Made by a program: the position numbers and the translations under genes | Source of the DNA: Micromussa lordhowensis | Taxonomy: Eukaryota; Cnidaria; Anthozoa; Scleractinia; Lobophylliidae | Reading direction: 5' to 3' | Assembly (NCBI GenBank): GCA_964020085.1 | Contig: OZ026595.1 | Location: forward strand, 15,098,422 to 15,162,421 | Length of the DNA: 64,000 nucleotides | Part shown: positions 55,991 to 64,000 of the stretch, piece by piece | Position numbering within the stretch: position 1 is the first letter of the stretch | How the letters are laid out: each line of letters opens with the position of its first letter | The notes under the pieces: model-generated | The model's input: the letters and a program-made list of their open reading frames with translations, nothing else | Told to the model about the DNA's origin: nothing | The model's database searches: none

Positions 55991-58900
55991 TTTGGTAGTG
56001 AAAAGTAACTGATAAAAACGTTTGGATGTTACATTATAGCCATTTCATTATTATTTTGCAGGAAGATGTTACACAGATGACTGAGGGTGCTGGTGTCAAT
56101 TTAGAACTACTGTCTGATGCTAGCATGCAAATGGTATGCATTTCTCTAAATGTTATACTTAGTTGGAAAAATGTCAGTGTAACAACCAAGTTTGCTAATT
56201 ATTGTAAACTTTTCTAACATAGGGAACATCCACCCAGGCCCTTGCTGATAACCTATCAAAAGTAAACAGTATCCATCGAGAGAATGAAGTTTTGAAGGGG
56301 CAGTTGAATGGTGCAAGAGAAGCCCTCAAAAACTGTAAAGCCCAAAAAAGGCATCTCAAGCGTAAAGGTTTGTAAGAATGACACTTCTAAATGCTTGAGA
56401 TGAATTTTAAGTTTTTTTAATGTCATGAAATTAATAGCAAAACTATTTTCATTCCCAGTTGACCGACTGACGCATGAGCTTCAAGCTCTCAAGTGGGAAA
56501 TGGCAAGAGAAGAAGAGCAGGATCAGGAGTCTGAAATTGACGGACTTCCTTGGCAGTGACCAGAATGAGGATGAGGAGGATGACGCTGACACCATTGAAG
56601 AAGAACCTGACTTTTCTTGTGGTTCCGAAGAAGGGCTTTCTAGTGAGAGTGCAGAGGATAGTGAAACAGAGAATGAGGAGACACAGATGAAAAGCAAGAG
56701 GTACAAACATTAAAAACTGGATAAGCAATACTATTATTGTAGAAACATTCATGTGTACATGTATTAAGGAAATGTATAGTGCAAATGATGAGTTATGAAC
56801 AGCCGGTTTGCATTTTGTTGGCAGGATCCTCCTATCAAGTTCCTATAACGACATAAGAACAGAGCCCAAGTACATAGTGTTCTTGTCAAAACTGCTGCTG
56901 CTCTTTCAGTTCTGCCATGTTTGTCGTACAGGAAGGAAGCCTGAGATAACAGCAGAGCAGACTGGAACTGGGATAATGGTTAAAACAGTCTGTACCAATT
57001 CCAGTTGCAGAAAAGAATTCATTTGGAGCAGTCAGCCTTTTATGCCAGGCACTAAGATACTTGCTGGCAACTTCCTAATATCTATGGCTGTGCTTTTTGC
57101 TGGTGGATCTTTTACAAAAGTTAGACAGATCTTCTTGCACATGGGTCTGGCTTGCACTTCATTGCGCACATTCTTCCGACACCAACAGGTAAGTGATCAT
57201 TGTGAAAGATGAAAAGAAGCTTATTTTGAGCAGAGTCTGTAAACGGTCAGGTATCATGCCAGCTGGAGCCAGTTGAAACAAGCCATTAGGCTACAACCTG
57301 TTCAGTGCTCTCTTACCAAGTAATTCATACACTGTAGAAGAGAATTTTTTGCCATGAAGTGAATATTTTCCAAATGTTGGTTTCATTTTCTTAGATATAC
57401 AGTGTATCCAGGGTTGAGCATGAATGAGATTTAAATTCCTTATGATATGCATTGCATGTGTCCTTGTTGGTAAAAAGTCATCAAAATACACACAATTTTG
57501 TCAAACCTGAGGTAATATGATAATGTCAAATAACCCTGCCAAATATGAAGAACTCATTCAACAATACTTGTGTTCAATCCTAGACATAAGTGTACTTCTT
57601 TATCCAAACAGACCATGAAAACTTTATTTTCACGTGACTGAATACGTAATTCATTGATTATTGTTTTAGAATATGCTGATTCCTACTGTGCACTTGTTTT
57701 GGAAGAGGTATCAAACAAACCTGTTGTCTCGTCTGAAAGGTATGGGAGGAATAACACTATCAGGTGATGGGCGCCACGACAGCATGGGACATTGTGCCAA
57801 GTATTGTGCATACACAATCTTCTGTTGCACATTACCACGCATCATCCATTTTGCACTTATACAGGTATGCTACTGCCATTATTACTATCATGTTTTACTG
57901 TGCTTATAGAAATACACATACATATATATTAACATTTTTATCAACTTGAACATTTCAAAGGGTAGAATGTGTAGTTCCAGAAAATGTCCATGCCCACCCC
58001 AAGGAAGGTTAATAGAAATTCCAAGGGTGAGGGAGGATTCAAAAGGCCAATTTTTTGAAGGGAAGTATGACACCAAAATGCAATTTCTGAAGGGGTTGGG
58101 GGTTCAAGCTAAAAAGCCTTCAGTGGGAGGGGTACGAATATTTTCTGAAATAACACAATGTACAGACTGAGGACTACTTGAGATGGAACAATAGCTCTGC
58201 ATGTGTAACGATTCTTATATCATTGATGCATGATACATGGTGGCATAAATGCAGGATATATAGTAAACAAAATTATTGTTAGAGCAAGATTCTTTCGAAT
58301 GAGATTGGATCATTCATGTAACAGAGTGTTTTATTTTTCTATTACTACCATAACCCCATTTTGTCTAAAATTTTAAACCTTTCCTAATACCGTTCTAGAG
58401 CGCATGTTCAGTTTTGAACTTACCCTTTTTTTAATTTTGGTTTCAGAGAAATCAAGCTGGAAGCTCCCCTACCATGGAGTTTATGGGCTTCCAAAAATGC
58501 ACGACTTCCTGGTGGGATTTGGCATTGTGATTGCAGCCTTTATTTCTGACAGGCATACCCAAATAGCAAGTCACATGAAGAATGTTTTATCACATATCAC
58601 AGATTACTTTGATCTCTGGCATCTTAAAAAGAGTATGATCAATAATAATTATTATTCTGTAGAATATTGTGTGCATTGTTATCTTTGTATTTTATGTTGC
58701 TTTTTACACCATAACAAGCAACAAAAGGGCGGAGACACTTCACAGGTCTTTGTACCTTTGGCAAATTTTATCTCTATTCTGTAGTTCTTGCAATTAGCTG
58801 TTAACCCCCCTCCACTCCCATTCCCCCCAAAATGTTAGACTAAGTTCCTTTGTTCATGTACAAAGTAGAATAAGATCTCAATCATGGAATAAGAATAGTG

Positions 58901-60842
58901 AAAAATTCAATACTGGGAGAATGGAAAGTTTTTCCAACTTGTGTTACACTGTCTCAACTACTTTTATCACTTATCGCAGGTTTTTACAATAGTACTTCTC
59001 ATAGTATCTGCAGTAATTTATTTGCACCTCCCACACGGTTGTCACAATCCACAGGAAATACTCTATGTCCAGTGGGCAAATCCTCATTTCAATCCAATCA
59101 TAAAGGGCAAGCTGTAATTAGATTATGCTTGCTTATGGTATTTATTGATGTTGCTCATATTTCATTTAATTTTGACAGAGATCACCAAGTTACTAAACAA
59201 ACTAACAAAAGAAAAGGGGAATGAAGAACTACAGCCATGGGTGAAGCCCTGTGAGAGGCACTTGTATTGGAGTGCAACATCCACACTAGATGGTAATGGA
59301 AAGGTCATCTGGGCTAAGTTTAAATCATTCCTTAGCCATATCATTAACAGGCACACTAACTTGGATGACCCACTTTTTAACAAGTGTGCACACGGAGACA
59401 TCCCTGATCGCAAATGGATAGACCCAGGTATTTGATACAACTTTTTTCTCAAAATTCCTTGCCTAAATTCCATTAATTTTGGAGAAAGATTGTAAATTTT
59501 CTCAACTTGCAAACACACAAATCAACACTTCAATCAAGTATTAGCCAATATTAAATTTTGCCACAGTAAAGCTAACTGGTTAATGTTTATGACATGTATT
59601 TATGGTTATTAGATAATAAGTACCGGTATTATTATTTCAGAGCATACAGTGTACGATAAAGTAAAGAAGGCCCTCACTTCTGACAGTCTGAAAAAAGGCA
59701 TCATGCAAGCTTCCCCAAGTGCACAAACTGATTGTCTGGAAGGCTTCCACTCGGTGTTGAACCAGTTTGCGCCAAAGATAATTGCTTATTCCTATCTTGG
59801 AATGTACTGCAGGTGTGAGAAAAAATTTATCTTTAATATTGGCTATGTAGTAGGTTATCGACGGTGGTGCATGATTTCTATTCCAACAAACCCCTAGTAG
59901 CAAAGGTACAGTGTACATGTTTGGTCATATTTTCATCAGTGGTATTGTTTATGTCTTGTAGGCACATACTGGCTGCCCTGCATTTCAACTACAACCTTCA
60001 CAGAGAAGACAATGTAAACCAAGATGGCAGTGTGTCAGTCAAAGTAACCTACCCGAAGTTCAAGAATGGGGAAGGAACTGTCAGAAATAGGAAAATTGAA
60101 CAGAACTTTGGTATTTATGAATTCTAATGTCTTGTGATTGATCGATGCTGCAATTGTAAGTGAAAAACAGAAGTAATTCACTGCTAATGCTGGTCCCAAA
60201 CCCCAAGCAAGCATCTGTAGATTGACTGAAATATCTACACTGTATGCTATGTTTCTAAATTATGTTGGAGAACTGTTCCAGTTTTTTCTGGCCCTAAGCA
60301 AGCAGCAACTTCGGGAAACGAGCAATGAACTGCAAACTATGGTTCCACCGCCCATGAACACCATGCTCGATAAGCAACCCCGAGAGGAGGCCATAAGGAA
60401 ACAGAAAGAACGCTCAAGTATGGTTTCAAAGGATGTCCCTCCCACTGCAGCAGGTACATGCTGCCATGGAAACTTTGTATTTACTACACTTTTACTTCAC
60501 AACCATGATAATCTTGTTATGTACCAAATGAATTATTGAGAAGTTGTGATAAAGTTATAATCTTATACACCCAAAATGTTTTATTTTTTCATAAAACCTC
60601 TTTCATTCAAGTCACTATTGGGCATTAATTCCAGTTACAACAGGCAGAACATTCACTTTTGGTGGAATTTGTTTACAATTCAAAGAATTAAAAAACAAGT
60701 GTTTTTTATTATTGCAGTGTCAGATCAAGTGAGCAATGAAAGGACAGAGCAACCAACAAGAGCACGTCCACTGTGTTCTGCCTGCAGAAACCCAATGAGA
60801 GGTCACAAATCTGTGACTGACTGTCCAAGAAATAGAAGATAG

Positions 60843-61102
60843 AAATGCTAATGCCTCATATGCCGAGTGTTTGTTTTCCAAATTACTCAATGCTTGGCAA
60901 ATCAGTATATTATTGTGATTTACTTTCAGCTTTTTTGAACCCAGTGATTCATCTTCTCACAGTGGGAGAATATGTGCACATGTTTGAATCTCAGAATATG
61001 CAAATGTAACATAGCAGTTACTAAAGTTACAAGAGTAATAATAATAACTTCTAAAAAAAAGTGTTCAAAATAAACTTGACTTTAGTCTTCTCTACAAAAC
61101 TA
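60843..61102. other. spacer between convergent Kolobok genes
   Basis: 260 bp of AT-rich sequence between the transposase stop and the ballast-like stop. TTCAAAATAAACTTG near 61065 could be a polyadenylation signal region. No other feature seen. Confidence 0.45.
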
Positions 61103-62502
61103 TCAGTCAAACTCTCCTAGTTCGAAACCAGCTGACTCCTTGTCCTCGTCACTTTTAAATGTCTTTCTAATAGCGGAATATGCACAAGCTGGAAGGGGAA
61201 TCCTTTTCTTGCCCAAGTAGCCATACACAAGCCTGGTAAATTCCCTATAGGCTATTGCTCGGAGATACCTAGAAGAGGAGAGACCAAAAAATAATAATAT
61301 AGCACCACTCTAAGATGATATTTATTACTTATTTATTATTTTCCAATACTACTGGCAAGTGGTCAGCGGTCTTAGTAATTAACTAGTAATTAGTGTTGTA
61401 AAATGCAATGGCAGTTGAGAACATGTGGGAAATGTAGAACACATAAGCTGTAGGGGAGTGTGGTGAGTAGTTTCCACAGTTGGAGTGTCCCCAAATGCAG
61501 TGATTTATCACACTGTAATACATGGATTAGGCTTCTGTATTTGCTATATGATGTAGAGGTGATGTTGCGTAAAAAAAGAAAACACACTTTTTCTTTGTTA
61601 TTATACTCGCTGATAAAACATGGGTTCTGGACCAGTCAGAGGGTGTGCAGGGTCTCATCTTAATTTCTATTATAATAGTAAATAAATAACAACAACAACC
61701 AAAAAACACTACAAGGAAATTTGGATTGTGCTCCGACAACATTCATTTCCGGATTTGTTACAATACCTCCATACTGCAGTTACCACTTTGAATCAGACAT
61801 CTGAAATGGTTCAAGACCTCTAACAAGCTAAGAAGTGAAAACGGTAAAGAGAAAATCCACCGCACCTTTCCTCTGATCCAGTTTTTTTGTAGGCTTGCTT
61901 CCCGGTGGTTCGATATTTGCCACTCGCTAATCGAAGGCTCCACTTTTCTAGGTAAACTGGCCTAAATCCCGGATGTTCGATTATGCAGTGTAGCTCTTGT
62001 CCTTCTTCAAGGTCATTCAGAACAATTTCACTTGTAAGCGCCTCACAGCAGCCTTCAATTTCTTTACAGCAGTAGCATTCGCTAATGTTTATCAAAAGTT
62101 TGCGGCTACAATTACCACACGTACACCTAAAAGTGAAGAGTGAAGTAATTCGCACATGGTTAGACCTTCACACACCAGTTGATATACCGACGACAACAAC
62201 CAATTCTAATAATGGCATTCAGCTTACCAGACTTCCACACGTACAGAATTTTCCAAGCGTCGTTTCAACTCATTTTCTAGCTGATCTTTCTCCTCATTCT
62301 CTTTCCTATAGTTTGCAAGCCACTCCTCGTCTGCTAAGGGTTCATCCGCATAAGGTTCGAGTGAATGATCAGACGTAGCTCTTGTGGCCGACTCGTCAAG
62401 TTCTAAAACGCAATCATTCGCTTCAACTTCGATTTGGTAATCTTCGTTTTCGCTGCTATATTGGTCGCTTTCTGTTTCGGAAGCACTCTCCATAGAGGAC
62501 AT
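61103..62502 (-). CDS. P2X7-ballast-like cysteine-rich protein, Kolobok partner gene
   Basis: Three exons on the minus strand: 62502-62228, 62126-61866 and 61268-61103. Borders are GTAAGC, GTGCGG and AG, and phases agree, giving 233 residues. An acidic N-terminus (MSSMESASETESDQYSSEN) is followed by a possible coiled coil (YRKENEEKDQLENELKRRLE). Then comes a Cys cluster (WCTCGNCSRK, ECYCCKEIEGCC), an HC-IIEHPGF segment, and a C-terminal RYLRAIAYREFTRLVYGYLG, then KKRIPLPACAYSAIRKTF. Cys spacing, the 'CI-H-F' box and the 'YR-AYR-F...LG-K-R...P-C...IR' end match the cytoplasmic 'ballast' domain of P2X7 receptors. No membrane segment is present, so this is not a receptor. A longer frame continues upstream into the terminal repeat; I prefer the ATG at 62502. 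No stop or frameshift was seen. The function in the transposon is unknown. Confidence 0.75.
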
Positions 62503-62659
62503 AGCTGAGTTGGTTCGTATTCGATGAACACAACTTCGATAAGCTCTTTCGTTTATAGTAAACACGGGAGGCACGGCATCAAGCGTTCCTGAAACTACGT
62601 CACATGATGAGCCCGTACTTTCTCGATCAGCGGAAGGGGTGTACCAAACAAAAGTAGGA

Positions 62660-62777
62660 TTGAAAAAATCATAAGAAATTCGCGTTTTGTTCAAATCGAA
62701 AATTTTTTTTCGCCAAAGCTCGTTTTTTAATGTGGACTTTTCAATGATGAAATAAAAAAAATGGTGACATGGGCACT
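62660..62777 (-). repeat. right terminal inverted repeat of Kolobok element
   Basis: Reverse complement of 49207-49325. It ends GACATGGGCACT and is followed by TTAA at 62778-62781. Confidence 0.88.
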
Positions 62778-62879
62778 TTAAGGGTTAAAAGAAAAAGGAG
62801 CGAACATTTCACCGTTTGCGTTTGCCGTAAACGTGGTTCTAAATCTATCTATTCCTGAGGTTCATTGCCGGTTAAGCGA

Positions 62880-63095
62880 ACCATATGAACTTCTTGCGGG
62901 TACTTGCGGTTTGCGGTAGGACTCGTAACTTCTTGCAGCTTCTTGCGGATAGGATTTGGAACTTCTTGCGTTTGGAACTTCTTGCGGATAAAGCGCAATT
63001 TAACTTCTTTTCACCGCTTGCGTGTTCTTGCGGCGCAAGAATTTCTTGCGCCACTTCTTGCGCGTGCATTATTTTTAGGCTGTACTGTATTAATG
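62880..63095 (-). repeat. GCAAGAA-rich repeat, right member of an inverted pair
   Basis: Contains many TTCTTGCGG words and ends CTTGCGCGTGCATTATTTTT then AGGCTGTACTGTA, the reverse complement of the start of 47382-47600 with few changes. Confidence 0.75.
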
Positions 63096-64000
63096 ATACA
63101 AACATTGAAAAATTCACGCAGAAAAAGTGCCGGAAGATGTTTCTTGAAGCCATTTTTCGCATTTGAGAAAACTTTTTTCAGAGTTAACATACAAATATTT
63201 TGTCATAATTGCTTTACATGATATCATTGGCCTACAAAAATTTATCATTGTCTTTCTGCCAATCTTAATCCGGAATTACGATTTGTAATTTGCACTGGTA
63301 TTACACTTGAACTGCACTGCTCTTAGCCAATCAGAATCAAGTAATTTTTCCATGTGTATTATTTGGTACTGTAAAAACTCTTATCCATGTTAATGTCAGA
63401 TTAGGCAGGGCAGGGAAGGAACCATTAAAGATTCAGTTGCCCACCCCCACTTAAATACTACTTGCTCAGTGACCATGCCTTATCAAGTACATCTAAGTGT
63501 GCGTTTCTTTAAAATCCAATGGAATTTTTTGTTCCTTTACTAACCAGATTATTCCAAAATCACTCAGATCATGGTACATCAATCATCAATGCGAGTGATC
63601 TTGGATTAATCTGTTTTAGTAACGAAATGCAAATTCATAAGGGCTTTTATTGACAGCATAGAATTTTGTAATATTTTAGGTGACTTACTTTATAAATCAG
63701 GTGTTTATTTTATTTTCTTAGTCATTTCTTGAACCTGCAAATTATTTCAAGCACTTTTTTCTCCTCAGACAATCAGTTTTGAAAGGAATCTTTTTAAAAC
63801 AATTTACAGTAAGATTTTTGGGTATTAAAAAATTATTGACATTTTATATACTGCCCTATTTTTTTAGTACTGTTTGTATTAACTTTAAATATGAAGATAT
63901 TAACACTCTCTAATAATCACATAAACACAAACTGAATTAATTCACTGGAATAATGCTAAAAATCACATGAGTAACAATTGTTGGATGCGATTACAAGAGT
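63096..64000. other. no gene recognised
   Basis: AT-rich flank. A CTGCACTGCTCTTAGCCAAT string near 63314-63333 looks like part of a dispersed repeat. No coding or RNA signal seen. Confidence 0.45.

Larger units (their letters stand above)
50105..56061. other. 6-kb intron of the Kolobok transposase
   Basis: Holds the CATGAAA-rich tracts, a hairpin element and the GGTCCATGGACC inverted repeat listed separately. I see no exon in the rest; frames there are short and AT-rich. Confidence 0.5.
49487..60842 (+). pseudogene. THAP-domain Kolobok transposase, 13 exons, with two frameshifts and a suspect splice acceptor
   Basis: Exons: 49487-49825, 49982-50104, 56062-56133, 56223-56367, 56459-56700, 56825-57188, 57670-57864, 58447-58632, 59179-59427, 59641-59812, 59962-60110, 60259-60453 and 60718-60842. 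Exon 1 is a C2CH THAP finger (CVAARCDN...WIDFVMAKRK...CSIHF). Exon 4 is a coiled coil, and exon 5 has a long acidic tail. Candidate catalytic residues: Asp at 57766 (LSGDGRHDSMGH), Asp at 58548 (FISDRHTQ, followed by YFDLWHLKK) and Glu at 59739 (CLEGFHSVLN). The last exon has a CCHC-like knuckle (CSACRNPMRGH...DC). Damage: frameshift near 56540, frameshift near 58490 in an A-run, and AA instead of AG at the acceptor implied for exon 12. All other phases agree. The transposase would bind the terminal repeats and cut at TTAA. As read it is inactive or mis-sequenced. Confidence 0.82.
49207..62777 (+). mobile_element. Kolobok-type DNA transposon, about 13.6 kb, TTAA-flanked
   Basis: The left end AGTGCCCATGTCACCA (49207) and right end TGGTGACATGGGCACT (to 62777) are inverted and each is flanked by TTAA (49203-49206 and 62778-62781). 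About 120 bp inward remain recognisably inverted, including TCATTCAAAAGTCCACATTA and TTGAACAAAACGCGAATTT. TTAA targets and a THAP-plus-DDE transposase are hallmarks of the Kolobok superfamily. Inside are the transposase gene (49487-60842, plus strand) and a convergent gene (62502-61103) encoding a P2X7-ballast-like protein. The large size is mostly due to a 6-kb first-half intron filled with other repeats. Confidence 0.85.

Noticed and set aside
61103..62502. A true P2X receptor gene
   Set aside because: There are no transmembrane segments or extracellular domain. Only the cytoplasmic ballast-like region is present.

Overview
The window looks like repeat-rich nuclear DNA of an invertebrate metazoan. 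Most likely it is a cnidarian, probably an anthozoan such as a stony coral. This is inferred from intron-containing genes, AT-rich spacers full of fold-back elements, and transposon protein types I associate with cnidarian genomes (SWIM-type MULE, THAP/Kolobok, C2H2-recombinase-SANT). I see no bacterial operons, rRNA, CRISPR or clear single-copy housekeeping gene. Splice sites were read by eye.

Layout. 1-4.7 kb: minisatellites and hairpin elements, no convincing gene. 4.75-12.15 kb: a Mutator-like (MULE) element with diverged inverted terminal repeats around a six-exon transposase gene. Its N-terminus carries a ubiquitin-interacting-type motif and several SUMO-interacting-type motifs. 12.2-16.7 kb: a compact three-gene cluster. 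It holds a short gene resembling the N-terminal domain of the BEN-domain protein at 41.6 kb (minus), an SF3-helicase-like ATPase (plus, one in-frame TGA), and a C2H2 / tyrosine-recombinase-like / SANT protein (minus, one in-frame TGA and an apparent internal deletion). 16.77-17.2 kb: a tRNA-containing element with a 14-bp target duplication and a perfect 79-bp-arm palindrome. 17.4-18.2 kb: a 63-bp minisatellite whose unit holds a GGAACA-N3-TGTTCC palindrome.

18.8-28.9 kb: a decayed multi-exon gene of unknown function. A full-length L1/Tx1-like LINE (19,964-25,560, 16-bp target duplication, poly(A)) sits inside one of its exons. 30.3-33.6 kb: a 411-bp satellite, a LINE tail and a 558-bp tandem duplication. 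34.6-39.1 kb: a broken tyrosine-recombinase-like gene, frameshifted by a 17-bp tandem duplication and ending where a GATC-rich higher-order repeat begins. 40.6-47.2 kb: a minus-strand fragment and a BEN-domain gene.

49.2-62.8 kb: a Kolobok-type DNA transposon of about 13.6 kb with TTAA at both edges and about 120-bp inverted repeats. It carries a 13-exon THAP-DDE transposase (two frameshifts and a suspect splice acceptor) and, convergent to it, an intact three-exon gene resembling the cysteine-rich cytoplasmic 'ballast' domain of P2X7 receptors.

The strongest candidates for an undescribed system are the SUMO/ubiquitin-reading MULE transposase, the Kolobok element with its ballast-like partner gene, and the helicase/recombinase/BEN-like cluster at 12-17 kb.
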